A stretch of 29,350 bases of DNA from Anaerolineae bacterium (GCA_028284565.1 JANQRM010000310.1:1-29350), one strand, 5' to 3'; positions 7,265 to 14,609 are shown, counted from the stretch's first letter. The notes: generated by a model from the sequence alone, not told the origin. Numbers and translations: made by a program.

Positions 7265-9522
7265 TAGGGCAAGGTCACTTCACATCGCTCGGCAGATGAT
7301 TGACAAGTCCCAATCACCGCGCCATCCATCAGCACATCAAACTCACCAGTAGCCCAGAGAATTGCATCAGGATTAACAGTCAAGACTCCCCAACGCAAAC
7401 GACAATCATTGGGACGATCAAAACCAGTTGCCTCCCAAGACCATGCCTGCACACAATGTCTCGACCCCATCTCACCAACACTGAAGCTACCACCACCAAA
7501 GACATCCCAGCGAGAGGCATCAATGGACGAATTATCATCACTAAGCGACAACCCACTCAAATCAATAACAGACACATTTGGATTGATAATCGTTAAATCA
7601 TCATTGGAATAGACCAATAGAACCCGTTCCACTATAGGGGTTGCGGTTGGTATCGGTGTTGGTGTCTGTGTTAGGGTCGGACTTGGCGTTAAGGTTGGGG
7701 TATCCGTTGGGCGCGGAGTCGATGTCGCCAAAATGATAGGCTGTGGTGTATTCGTAGATGGCACAGCCGTATCGCTAGGCGTTGAAGTTGGCACGTCAGA
7801 TGTATCCGACGGAGTTGAAGTCACCAAATCCAAAATCACTGGTGTATTAGTCGCCAATTGAACAATCGTCGTTGATTGTGGAAAGGGTGTATTGGTGACA
7901 AAGGGTGAGCGGGATGTATCTTCGGTTAAGGGTTCATCGGATGCCGGATTGGTATCCACATCTGCTAACAATGCCGCATTCTCAATATCAATACTCGACC
8001 AAATCGGACGATAACGCACCGAATATTGAGCCGTTGTCCCATCCGCATCTTCATACTCCACAATAAAATCGCTCTCGATTTCATCAGGCAAATCAATTGA
8101 TGGTCGCCAATCTTGCCAATCCGAAATTTCGACACCATTTTCATCCAACAGGCGGAACTGAGTCACTTGACCAATCCAATTGCCTGTCCATTCATTGCGC
8201 TCCGTTGTCAAGCGCAAGCGGTTATCGTCAACAATTGCAGGCAACACATTCGGTTGTCCACCAAAGACGACAAGAAACAAGAGGTCTCCGCTGGGACGCT
8301 CTCGAATGGCAACGCCGACTTCTCGGTATCGTTCACCCAAGGCACTGCGCGTATGAATATCCGACGATTGCCAGAAACTCATCGCACTGTCAATACTCCC
8401 AATCGCGGCGATTTCAGTCACCGCAATCCGTAACGGATGTCCGTAGGTCTCCCATGAGAACTCCGGTAATTGCGACCTGTCACGTTCATCATTCCCCTGT
8501 GCGTCAATGTGGAAATTATTGATAGTATCTTGAGAATTGAGATAATCCGCTTGGCGCGCCGCGAGTCGTTCTAAGGTTTCGTTATAAGCGAGTGGCTCTA
8601 ATCCTGACACAATCCGCCAATCATTGATTTCCGCCACCAATTCTCGAATTACATCCGCATCAGGGTTCAGCTCAACATCAACAGGTACAATCGGTTCATC
8701 AGAAGCAATATCGGATGGTTCATCGACCACATCCTCAACAATATCTTCCGTCTCTAAATCTAAGCTCGACCAAATGGGACTATAACGCACAGGATATTGA
8801 GCTGTTGTGCCATCGGCATCTTCGTACTCCACGATAAAGTCTGTTTTTATCTCATCGGGTAATGGAACAGAGGGTCGCCAATCTTGCCAATCTGTGATTT
8901 CGACACCATTTTCATCCAACAAACGGAAACGGCTTACTTGACCAATCCAATTGCCTGTCCATTCATTACGCTCCGTTGTCAAGCGCAAGAAATTGCTTTC
9001 GACATCGACTAAAGCAGGCAACACATTCGGTTGTCCACCAAAGACGACAAGAAACAAAATGTCTCCGCTGGGACGCTCCCGAATGGCAACACCCACTTCC
9101 CGATAGCGTTCACCTAAGGCACTGCGCGCGTGAATATCGGATGACTGCCAAAAACTCATCGCACTGTCGATACTCCCAATCGCGGCAATTTCCGTGACTG
9201 CTATCCGCAAGGGATGTCCATAGGTCTCCCATGAGAACTCCGGTAACTGTGACCTGTCACGTTCATCATTGCCTTGCGCATCAATATGAAAATTGTTGAT
9301 GCTATCAAGAGAGTTCACATAGTCTGCTTGGCGTGCCGCGAGGCGTTCTAAGGTCTCGTTATACGCCAACGGTTCTAAACCGGACACAATCCGCCAATCG
9401 TTGATTTCCCCCACCAAATCGGCGATGATTTGTGCATCCGACTGGGCAGATAAGCTGATAACCCCAAAGAGAAAGACACCCATAACCCCCAAGCAAACCC
9501 TTATCCATGTCATCGTAGACAA
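7264..9522 (-). CDS. Exported protein with two tandem CAP (SCP-like) modules
   Basis: The 752-residue product starts with a signal peptide (hydrophobic 10-27, then SAQSDA). Two CAP-superfamily modules follow at about 31-255 and 290-512, differing at only about two dozen sites. Each has INDWRIVSGLEPLAYNETLE, the conserved NNFHID histidine, TEIAAIGSIDSAM with the conserved glutamate, SDIH.RSALGERYREVGVAI and a beta tail ending PIWSS. Family members (CRISP, PR-1, bacterial YkwD) are secreted and bind lipids, peptides or cell-wall material; the role here is unknown. A linker rich in Thr and Pro (about 530-630) leads to a C-terminal domain of 120 residues with several Cys, seen on many exported Chloroflexota proteins. 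GGGAG precedes the start by 9 bases. The tatA terminator just upstream implies separate transcription. Confidence 0.85.
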   Translation of the reverse strand: MSTMTWIRVCLGVMGVFLFGVISLSAQSDAQIIADLVGEINDWRIVSGLEPLAYNETLERLAARQADYVNSLDSINNFHIDAQGNDERDRSQLPEFSWETYGHPLRIAVTEIAAIGSIDSAMSFWQSSDIHARSALGERYREVGVAIRERPSGDILFLVVFGGQPNVLPALVDVESNFLRLTTERNEWTGNWIGQVSRFRLLDENGVEITDWQDWRPSVPLPDEIKTDFIVEYEDADGTTAQYPVRYSPIWSSLDLETEDIVEDVVDEPSDIASDEPIVPVDVELNPDADVIRELVAEINDWRIVSGLEPLAYNETLERLAARQADYLNSQDTINNFHIDAQGNDERDRSQLPEFSWETYGHPLRIAVTEIAAIGSIDSAMSFWQSSDIHTRSALGERYREVGVAIRERPSGDLLFLVVFGGQPNVLPAIVDDNRLRLTTERNEWTGNWIGQVTQFRLLDENGVEISDWQDWRPSIDLPDEIESDFIVEYEDADGTTAQYSVRYRPIWSSIDIENAALLADVDTNPASDEPLTEDTSRSPFVTNTPFPQSTTIVQLATNTPVILDLVTSTPSDTSDVPTSTPSDTAVPSTNTPQPIILATSTPRPTDTPTLTPSPTLTQTPTPIPTATPIVERVLLVYSNDDLTIINPNVSVIDLSGLSLSDDNSSIDASRWDVFGGGSFSVGEMGSRHCVQAWSWEATGFDRPNDCRLRWGVLTVNPDAILWATGEFDVLMDGAVIGTCQSSAERCEVTLP
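7987..8655 (-). repeat. Second copy of the intragenic CAP-module duplication
   Basis: This segment encodes residues 290-512 of the CAP protein and repeats the DNA at 8758-9432 with long stretches identical at nucleotide level. The spacer between copies encodes an acidic linker (about 256-289). The main length change is a two-codon difference after the NVLPA-VD segment. Confidence 0.85.
8758..9432 (-). repeat. First copy of the intragenic CAP-module duplication
   Basis: This segment encodes residues 31-255 of the CAP protein. It is the partner of 7987-8655. Agreement extends to many synonymous positions, which points to a recent duplication or to gene conversion between the copies. Confidence 0.85.
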
Positions 9523-9577
9523 CTCCCATAAATTTGTCGATGAAGTGGTAACACGCCACTATTGTAGACGAAAATAC

Positions 9578-9599
9578 AAAAAATGCCCCTTGCGAGGCA
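9578..9599 (-). terminator. Rho-independent terminator downstream of tatA
   Basis: On the minus strand TGCCTC pairs with GGGGCA (one T-G wobble) around a GCAA tetraloop, followed directly by TTTTTT. It lies 105 bases past the tatA stop and separates tatA from the CAP gene. Confidence 0.8.
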
Positions 9600-9698
9600 A
9601 CTTTCTAATTTAGGAAACCCTGTTGTCATACAATAGCTATCAACTTAAAGACAGCGACTCAAAATTACAATCGCTACAAGCTATTTTCCTTGTATCAT

Positions 9699-9714
9699 AG
9701 AGTTTACGAACTCT
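9699..9714 (-). other. Small hairpin spanning the tatA stop codon
   Basis: AGAGTT and AACTCT are perfect 6-bp arms around the four bases CGTA (minus strand), covering the last tatA codons and its stop. No U-run follows, so it is not a terminator itself. It could protect the 3' end of the message, or be chance. Confidence 0.3.
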
Positions 9715-9880
9715 GTATTACATCCTCGTTTTTGTCGGATTCACCATCTTGCATTCCCTGACGGAAGTTGCGGACAGCCTCGCCCAATTCGCCACCGATG
9801 CGGGAGACACGCCCTACACCGAAGAGAATAATCACAATCACCAAGATGATAATCAGTTCACCGCCACCAAGATTTGGCAT
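9704..9880 (-). CDS. tatA: Sec-independent protein translocase subunit TatA
   Basis: TatA oligomerises in the cytoplasmic membrane to let folded twin-arginine proteins pass. The 58-residue product starts MPNLGGGELIIILVIVIILF, a short periplasmic start and one membrane helix, followed by the FG hinge (FGVGRVSRIG) and an amphipathic helix ELGEAVRNFRQGM, then a charged tail. All TatA/E hallmarks are present, and the length is at the short end of the family. The ribosome binding site AAAGGA lies 8 bases before the ATG. No tatC is nearby, so this is a lone copy here. It is transcribed away from yacP from an apparent extended -10 promoter and ends at the terminator at 9578-9599. Confidence 0.92.
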   Translation of the reverse strand: MPNLGGGELIIILVIVIILFGVGRVSRIGGELGEAVRNFRQGMQDGESDKNEDVIQSS

Positions 9881-9916
9881 GGTTGCTATCCTTTACTAAT
9901 CAAAGTCTTTACGGCT

Positions 9917-9925
9917 ATTATAGCA
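9917..9925 (-). promoter_or_regulatory. Extended -10 promoter of tatA
   Basis: On the minus strand TGC directly precedes a perfect TATAAT (TATAAT at 9917-9922). No good -35 is found at 16-18 bases, consistent with an extended -10 promoter. The tatA start lies about 35 bases downstream. Confidence 0.48.
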
Positions 9926-10008
9926 TTGGAATCGCAGAACTCCGAGAGATGGATGTAAATTGCCTGTAAATTCGCTCGGAATGCTTATAACAGCCGAAAG
10001 CTATCTTC

Positions 10009-10479
10009 ATGCCCTACCTCATCGACGGACATAATCTCATCGCGCAGTTGCCCGATATTTCCCTCTCTGACCCCGATGATGAATACAAGCTCATTACCAA
10101 GATAAAAGGCTTTATTGCAAAAGAAGGCAAGCGGTGTGTGGTTATCTTTGATGGTGGCGTTCCGGGTGGTAAAGTCCCCAGCTCCCATAGCAAATTAGAC
10201 ATCGTCTTCGCATCGGCGCATCATAGTGATGCAGACACCCTTATGACTAAACGTATTCGCAAATTGAAAAACGCTCGTCGATGGGTCGTGATTACGTCTG
10301 ACCGCGTGGTGTTATCCGTTGCACGACGTTATCAATGCCAAACGATGCGGGCTTCTGAATTTGCCAAAGTTCTCGCTCGTCGCAGTCCAAAAAAGCCAGA
10401 ATCTCCTACACATGAACGATATCCCAAAGAAGCAGAAGTCGAAGAATGGCTTGGTATTTTTGGTGAAGATCATGGTTAA
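10009..10479 (+). CDS. NYN-domain ribonuclease-like protein, YacP family
   Basis: YacP/Rae1-type proteins are PIN-like (NYN) nucleases; Bacillus Rae1 cuts mRNA within the ribosome. The 156-residue product matches the family throughout. MPYLIDGHNLI carries the first acidic residue (D6), VVIFDGG has D48, the HHSDADTLM segment supplies D74 and D76, and VVITSDRVVLSVAR carries D98. Together these form the expected acidic active site. The last 40 residues are charged and lack a clear domain. The gene is divergent from tatA and overlaps the start of the sigma-factor gene by 8 bases, so the two are probably co-transcribed and translationally coupled. The target RNA cannot be told from sequence. Confidence 0.85.
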   Translation: MPYLIDGHNLIAQLPDISLSDPDDEYKLITKIKGFIAKEGKRCVVIFDGGVPGGKVPSSHSKLDIVFASAHHSDADTLMTKRIRKLKNARRWVVITSDRVVLSVARRYQCQTMRASEFAKVLARRSPKKPESPTHERYPKEAEVEEWLGIFGEDHG

Positions 10480-11488
10480 TTCACTGTTGATGACTGCACG
10501 GGCGGGTGATCAAGATGCCTTCAGTGAGTTAACCGAACCGCATCGCCATGAATTGATCGTGCATTGCTATCGGATGATGGGGTCAATTCAGGATGCAGAG
10601 GATGCGGTGCAGGAGACCTTTTTGCGTGCATGGCGACACTTAGAGACCTATGCAGAACGAGCTCCGTTCCGCAGTTGGCTATACAAAATAGCCACTAATG
10701 TCTGCTTAGATACGCTCAAGCACCAACGCCGACGATTCTTAATTCCACAAGCCGTTCCTGCGACGGACAATCCGACTCCAGACTTTTCACCAGCAACCGA
10801 TATTCCTTGGCTTGAACCCTTACCTGATGAACTGCTACCCAATGACACACCCGACCCCGAAGCGGTCTATAGTCAACAAGAGAGTGTGACTTTGGCATTT
10901 GTGACGGTCTGCCAATCCTTGCCCCCTCGACAACGGGCAGTATTGCTTTTGCGGGATGTGTTGGCATGGCGTAGCAAAGAAGTGGCTGAATTATTAGAAA
11001 CGACAGAATCAGCCGTCAACAGTGCCTTAATTCGTGCGCGAAGGACATTGCAAGAGAACACGACTATCCCAACGCATCAAGTATCCTCCAAAGCTGACGA
11101 ATTAGATTTATTGCAACGCTATCAGTCGGCATGGGAATCGGCGAATGTGCAACAATTGGTGGCATTACTCAAGGAAGATGCGTTGACAGCCATGCCTCCC
11201 TGCTTGGCATGGTATCGTGGACGAGAGCATATTACCGCGTTTTTGGAGCAAACGCCCTTTATGGGGGATACAGCCGGACGTTGGCGATTATTACCGACGC
11301 AGGCGAATGGTCAACCCGCTTTCGGAATTTATCAGCAAGTTGAGGGTATTAGCTATCAAATCTTCTGTGTGAGCATTATTACCCTGTCGCAGAATCAGAT
11401 TGCTCAGATGACCTTGTGTATCGTGCCACCGGATGCAACGGGTTGGTTTGAGCGATTTGGGTTGCCAAGCGTTATATCAACTGAATAA
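10472..11488 (+). CDS. SigG-like (TIGR02960-type) ECF sigma factor with C-terminal SnoaL-like domain
   Basis: This is an extracytoplasmic-function sigma factor that directs RNA polymerase to unknown promoters. The start at 10472, inside the end of yacP after a GGTGAAG ribosome binding site, gives 338 residues. Region 2 spans about 13-85 (DAEDAVQETFLRAWRHLETY, FRSWLYKIATNVCLDTLK). A linker holds WLEPLPDELLP, typical of the SigG/SigX5 group. Region 4 spans about 136-192 (LPPRQRAVLLLRDVLAW, then an HTH ending SALIRARRTL). Residues about 206-325 form a SnoaL/NTF2-like domain, which in related sigma factors replaces or modulates an anti-sigma factor. No anti-sigma gene is adjacent. The frame is open upstream to 10319, but that part lies within yacP and is not sigma-like. 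Confidence 0.88.
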   Translation: MVNSLLMTARAGDQDAFSELTEPHRHELIVHCYRMMGSIQDAEDAVQETFLRAWRHLETYAERAPFRSWLYKIATNVCLDTLKHQRRRFLIPQAVPATDNPTPDFSPATDIPWLEPLPDELLPNDTPDPEAVYSQQESVTLAFVTVCQSLPPRQRAVLLLRDVLAWRSKEVAELLETTESAVNSALIRARRTLQENTTIPTHQVSSKADELDLLQRYQSAWESANVQQLVALLKEDALTAMPPCLAWYRGREHITAFLEQTPFMGDTAGRWRLLPTQANGQPAFGIYQQVEGISYQIFCVSIITLSQNQIAQMTLCIVPPDATGWFERFGLPSVISTE

Positions 11489-11514
11489 AAAGGGCTTCCC
11501 CAAAGAGAAACCCT
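11484..11514 (-). terminator. Rho-independent terminator for the exported SnoaL-like gene
   Basis: On the minus strand AGGGTTTC pairs with GAAGCCCT (one T-G wobble) around an 8-base loop, followed by TTTTATT. It lies 15 bases past the stop of the minus-strand gene and overlaps the end of the sigma-factor gene. In the plus direction the wobble becomes a C-A mismatch and no U-run follows, so it acts mainly on the minus strand. Confidence 0.7.
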
Positions 11515-11529
11515 GTCTTGTCCGAATGA

Positions 11530-12051
11530 TTATTCTTGTCCGGGTGGGGTGAACAAGCCGAGTTGGACCAGTTCTAAGACGGTATCCCATTCCCACCATT
11601 CTTCAACGAGTAAGCCATCCTCATTAAAGATGTAGATGATATTCGCACCAAAAGCAAGTTCGGCATCTGTGGGTGGAATGCCAAAGAATTCTTCGGTTTG
11701 CGTACCAGTGATGACGACACGTGCGGCGGCACTGTCTTCACCTGCGACGACTGCCACAACTTCAATGTTCATATCGGGCAAACCAGCGCGCCATCCCATG
11801 GCATTGATGCTATAGCCTTCATGTCCGGCAAACGGTGGGTCAACACCAAGCGATGGAGGCAGATAGACTGTGACATCTTCCGCTACCCAATCAGCAATGT
11901 TCATTAAGTCGCCTTCATTCCAGAAGGTCTCGATAATGGCTTCAACCTGTTCTCCGGTGGACATCATCTCGTCTTGAGCAACACTGCCCCATGCGAAAGC
12001 CAATACCACTATCGATACCACCAGAATAGGCATATAGCGCAACAATTTCAT
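11530..12051 (-). CDS. Exported SnoaL-like (ester cyclase-type) protein
   Basis: The product belongs to the SnoaL/NTF2-like fold, probably the ester-cyclase branch, but sits outside the cytoplasmic membrane. The ATG at 12051 is chosen because AAAGGAGA lies 7 bases before it; the frame is open 22 codons further but without such a site. The 173-residue product has a signal peptide (hydrophobic 7-23, then SVAQDE). It then has VEAIIETFWNEGDLMNIADW, a GHEGYSINAMGWRAGLPDMN segment typical of the branch, and a TGTQTEEFFGIPPTDAELAF segment. The tail is EEWWEWD. Substrate is unknown. It faces the sigma-factor gene, which carries a domain of the same fold; a functional link is possible but unproven. 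Confidence 0.72.
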   Translation of the reverse strand: MKLLRYMPILVVSIVVLAFAWGSVAQDEMMSTGEQVEAIIETFWNEGDLMNIADWVAEDVTVYLPPSLGVDPPFAGHEGYSINAMGWRAGLPDMNIEVVAVVAGEDSAAARVVITGTQTEEFFGIPPTDAELAFGANIIYIFNEDGLLVEEWWEWDTVLELVQLGLFTPPGQE

Positions 12052-12152
12052 CAGATTATCTCCTTTATCATCATTGAATAGAAAAGTGGAGTTGCGCTCC
12101 ATCTTGTATGACGACAAAAGGAGAGAAAACTATGCGCTGGTGACAAAATTGC

Positions 12153-12658
12153 TTAATTCGGGGTGGAAATAGCCTGTTGATTTTCTCCACCTAAGCGACG
12201 ACGTGCGGTTTCTCGATGACCTGTGGCAGGCACATGAGTGGTTGCAGAAGCGAGTCCAAATTTCGGCATATTGCCATAGACTGCTTCGTAGCCACCTGCT
12301 TGAACAATATAGGTCTCATGCCAGATTCCGACAGTGCCATCCGTGCCAATTGCTTGGCTAAAAGCGCGCCATGCTGGAAGATGTTCATGGTCACGACTCT
12401 GCGCATAATTTTCGAGACGCTCGAAAGATTTCCAGTAGGTGATGAGGCATGATGTCAGCGGAAAGAATCGGAAAAAATTCTCCCCACCCAAAAATCCTAA
12501 GTCCGGGTTGTTTCCGAGTTCAGTCAACATAGGAGACATTGCACGAGCAACTTGTGTCTACTTACGGAAGGCAAAAAACTTGTTGACTCGCATTCCAATC
12601 AAAAAGACGACAAAGGGGTCGTCGGTGTGGGCAGTATAACGTCCGCGATGACACTCAT
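12153..12658 (-). pseudogene. Broken DUF4188 / monooxygenase-like gene (frameshift plus nonsense codon)
   Basis: The intact gene would code for about 168 residues of the DUF4188 family, which is related to dimeric alpha-beta barrel haem-degrading or monooxygenase-like proteins. A good start exists: ATG at 12658 with GGAG 6 bases upstream, giving MSVIA. One base then appears to be missing near 12645, because GRYTAHTDDPFVVFLIGMRV follows in another frame. That frame runs to a TAG at 12558-12560, in the sequence FRK-stop-TQVARA, where relatives have Trp (TGG). After the TAG the family sequence continues intact (SPMLTELGNNPDLGFLGGEN, ITYWKSFERLENYAQSRDHE, GIWHETYIVQAGGYEAVYGN) to a proper stop. 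An internal ATG at 12539 could still give a 128-residue C-terminal product. Sequencing error could explain one lesion, less easily both. Confidence 0.8.
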
Positions 12659-12724
12659 GACTTGCTCCAATTATTGATTGTATGACTCATCCCCTATACG
12701 CATGCATTCCAAATATGTTGCATC

Positions 12725-13312
12725 TTAGACTTGTAGAAGCACATCTCCTGCTTGGACAATCGCTGAATCGGATTCATCTGCCAGTCGCATATAGAAGCCA
12801 CGCATTCCATCACTTAAATATTGCAAGGTTGCTTTGGTTTCTGCTGGAGACAGTTTATGATTGGCAATAAATTGGCTAAAAGGCGCGCAGGGTAGAGCCG
12901 GGATAATCGCGGTAAGATGCATCAGAGTGTCATCCTTTTGAGAACGAATGGCAAGTCTTGTTCCGATATTTTCAGAGGTATATCGCGTGTCTGTCTGCAC
13001 GATGATGCTTTCGGCAGCGATTCCAGTCACGAGATGCTCTCCATATCGGTGTCGCATGGCATCGTAATGGCTGGTGAATCCAATCGACACATGATTATCT
13101 CCCCGATAACGTGAGCGAGGATGGTTGGTATGATGGACATCAATCACTTCTTCTCCTGATTCCAGAATGCCGATAATGCCCTTCGCTGTAATCAGAATCT
13201 GTGGGACTTGGCAAAGCGGTGATGGGTCATATGCGCGTGAGCCATCCTCTAAATCGATTTTGAGAGATTCTTGTTGCACTTGGACTAATTGGACAACGCC
13301 AATCGCTTGCAT
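12725..13312 (-). CDS. MOSC domain protein
   Basis: MOSC domains occur in molybdenum-cofactor sulfurases and in stand-alone proteins such as YiiM that handle sulfur or N-hydroxylated compounds. The 195-residue product has the order expected of a small MOSC protein: ITAKGIIGI near residue 41, a central VIDVHHTNHPRSRYRGDNHV stretch, then GEHLVTGIAAESIIVQT, the equivalent of the G..GENI block. Next come the barrel strand TRLAIRSQKDDTLMHLTAII, LPCAPFSQF with the only clear Cys candidate, and a C-terminal helix before GDVLLQV. The Cys/Glu pattern is less canonical than in YiiM. The start has GGATAGAG just before it. The gene is divergent from a gamma-glutamylcyclotransferase-like gene across an inverted repeat. 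Substrate unknown. Confidence 0.75.
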   Translation of the reverse strand: MQAIGVVQLVQVQQESLKIDLEDGSRAYDPSPLCQVPQILITAKGIIGILESGEEVIDVHHTNHPRSRYRGDNHVSIGFTSHYDAMRHRYGEHLVTGIAAESIIVQTDTRYTSENIGTRLAIRSQKDDTLMHLTAIIPALPCAPFSQFIANHKLSPAETKATLQYLSDGMRGFYMRLADESDSAIVQAGDVLLQV

Positions 13313-13316
13313 CTCT

Positions 13317-13366
13317 ATCCGCTTTCTTGTTAGGTCAAACCGTATTTACATACAATAGAAGCGGAT
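13317..13366. repeat. Inverted repeat ATCCGCTT / AAGCGGAT around a divergent promoter
   Basis: Perfect 8-bp arms lie at 13317-13324 and 13359-13366 and enclose the candidate -35 and -10 of the downstream plus-strand gene. The arrangement could be a split operator for the divergent pair. No regulator gene lies close by. Confidence 0.42.
13327..13356 (+). promoter_or_regulatory. Candidate promoter of the gamma-glutamylcyclotransferase-like gene
   Basis: A -35 TTGTTA (13327-13332) and a -10 TACAAT (13351-13356) are separated by 18 bases. The predicted start of transcription is about 30 bases before the ATG at 13395. Matches are 4/6 and 5/6. Confidence 0.45.
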
Positions 13367-13394
13367 ATTTTACTGACTCCGAAGGCAATTGCGT

Positions 13395-13727
13395 ATGACC
13401 GAATCCTTATTTGTCTATGGCACATTACAGGATAGCGAGGTACAAACCCAGATTATTGGGCGCGTTATCGACGGCACACCCGACCAACTGCATGATTATG
13501 TCAAGATGTTGATTCAAACACCTCAAGGAACATATCCGATGGCGATTCCGTATGAAGGAGCGGTTATTTCGGGTGGGGTGTTGGACATCACTCAGCAAGA
13601 GTTAGCTAGAGTTGACCAGTATGAGGGCAGTGCTTACCTTCGAGTGGAAGTCAAATTGGCAAGTAGGCGTGTTGCGTGGGTTTATCGAGACAATCCTGCG
13701 CTTAGGATGCATCAATTATTTGACTAA
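13395..13727 (+). CDS. Gamma-glutamylcyclotransferase-like (AIG2/GGCT) protein
   Basis: GGCT-fold enzymes release 5-oxoproline from gamma-glutamyl amines or peptides. The 110-residue product starts MTESLFVYGTLQDSEVQ, where VYGTL is the substrate-loop signature. It continues through GGVLDIT and DQYEGSAYLRVEV, in which E77 is at the position of the catalytic glutamate. The ATG at 13395 is preferred over the TTG at 13389, since GAAGG lies 9 bases before the ATG. The length is typical of the short bacterial AIG2-like group, whose substrates are mostly unknown. The stop lies one base from the stop of the convergent minus-strand gene. It is divergent from the MOSC gene. Confidence 0.85.
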   Translation: MTESLFVYGTLQDSEVQTQIIGRVIDGTPDQLHDYVKMLIQTPQGTYPMAIPYEGAVISGGVLDITQQELARVDQYEGSAYLRVEVKLASRRVAWVYRDNPALRMHQLFD

Positions 13728-13728
13728 A

Positions 13729-14112
13729 TTACGCACTTAATTCTTGGGTCGTATCAATCATATCATAGGCATGATTGGCATCATCCGCAAAGCGAACTCT
13801 CGGCAATTTGGGATACATCTTTTGCATGATATTGAAAATCGAACGGAAATAGCTACTGTAACTTATTACCACGATATGACGAATGTTAGCAATGGGGTGA
13901 CTCAATGCAAACTTAAAGATGGTCATCAAATTGGAGGGGGATTTACGTACCTGTTGCATATCGACCAACACATCAATCGGATGTTGTTGTGATTCTGCCA
14001 GACGGCGCGATTCATCCAGTGCAACCAACATATCATCACCGTCCCATTGACGCGGAAACCGCCACATCAAAATGCTTTCGTCTAAGTCCCCCCAATCAAC
14101 TATAATTCTCAT
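13729..14112 (-). CDS. Unnamed ~127-residue protein, tandem paralogue A (STAS/SpoIIAA-like fold suspected)
   Basis: I do not recognise a named family. The 127-residue product begins MRIIVDWGDLDESILMWRFP and is alpha/beta in pattern. It then has WDGDDMLVALDESRRLAES, a strand-loop PIDVLVDMQQVRKSPSNLM, and the strand NIRHIVVISYSSYFRSIFNI. It ends with LPRVRFADDANHAYDMID. It is about half identical to the neighbouring gene (14188-14574). The layout of a buried DVLVDM strand, a later HIVVIS strand and a C-terminal strand plus EAY-like helix resembles the STAS-like SpoIIAA-type fold, which mostly mediates protein contacts. AGGAG lies 8 bases before the start, and an extended -10 promoter precedes it. 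No catalytic motif is seen. Confidence 0.72.
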   Translation of the reverse strand: MRIIVDWGDLDESILMWRFPRQWDGDDMLVALDESRRLAESQQHPIDVLVDMQQVRKSPSNLMTIFKFALSHPIANIRHIVVISYSSYFRSIFNIMQKMYPKLPRVRFADDANHAYDMIDTTQELSA

Positions 14113-14144
14113 ATTCTCTTACTCCTCTTAAATACCCTAAGTTG

Positions 14145-14153
14145 ATTATAACA
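14145..14153 (-). promoter_or_regulatory. Extended -10 promoter of paralogue A
   Basis: On the minus strand TGT precedes a perfect TATAAT (14145-14150) with no recognisable -35. This separates transcription of paralogue A from paralogue B, although read-through is possible because no terminator lies between them. Confidence 0.48.
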
Positions 14154-14187
14154 TAATATTACAAATCATATCGTTAAGACTTGCAAC

Positions 14188-14574
14188 CTATACGCGACGT
14201 GAAGCCGTCAGATAATGCAACAGTTCATAACCTTCATTCGCATTTTCGACAAAATGGAGTTTCGGAAAATCCCGACCCAATTTCTGTAAAACAGCATACA
14301 ATGACACAAAATAGCGACTTTGGCTGATGATAATAATGTGTCGCAAGTTTGGTATTCGTTTACTCAGTCCATTCTTGAATAGAGGTAATAAATTTGTTGG
14401 GGATTGTAGCGCCTTTTGCATATCGACCAACACATCAACGGCACACGTTTTTTCGGAGACTAGCTCCTGTGTGATTTGTAACGCTTGATAAAAATCATCC
14501 CCTGTCCAGCTAATCGGAAACCGCCACATTAAGATGGTCTCGTCTTCATCACCCCAATCAACCAAAATCCCCAT
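14188..14574 (-). CDS. Unnamed ~128-residue protein, tandem paralogue B
   Basis: This is a paralogue of the next gene downstream (13729-14112). The ATG at 14574 is chosen because the aligned start MGILVDWGDEDETILMWRFP matches that of the partner and AGG sits 7 bases before it; the open frame extends to 14688 but without similarity. The 128 residues keep the shared motifs: VDWGD.DE.ILMWRFP, W.GDD, DVLVDMQ...SP.NL, IPNLRHIIIISQSRYFVSL, and FPKLHFVENANEGYELL. Conservation of VDWGD and DVLVDMQ suggests they matter for structure or contacts. I infer a STAS-like fold, not proven. Function unknown. Confidence 0.72.
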   Translation of the reverse strand: MGILVDWGDEDETILMWRFPISWTGDDFYQALQITQELVSEKTCAVDVLVDMQKALQSPTNLLPLFKNGLSKRIPNLRHIIIISQSRYFVSLYAVLQKLGRDFPKLHFVENANEGYELLHYLTASRRV

Positions 14575-14609
14575 AACCTGACCTACTCTCAATAAATATA
14601 GTTGTGTGA

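Noticed and set aside
7650..7900. Thr-Pro coding repeats read as possible CRISPR or satellite DNA
   Set aside because: The repeats are irregular and in frame with a secreted-protein linker; there are no uniform repeats with spacers.
9985..9991. TATAAC as a -10 box for yacP with TTGCCT upstream
   Set aside because: The spacing is 20 bases and the matches are weak, so no promoter was called.
10319..10471. N-terminal extension of the sigma factor
   Set aside because: It lies within yacP in another frame, and the sigma region 2 starts normally from the ATG at 10472.
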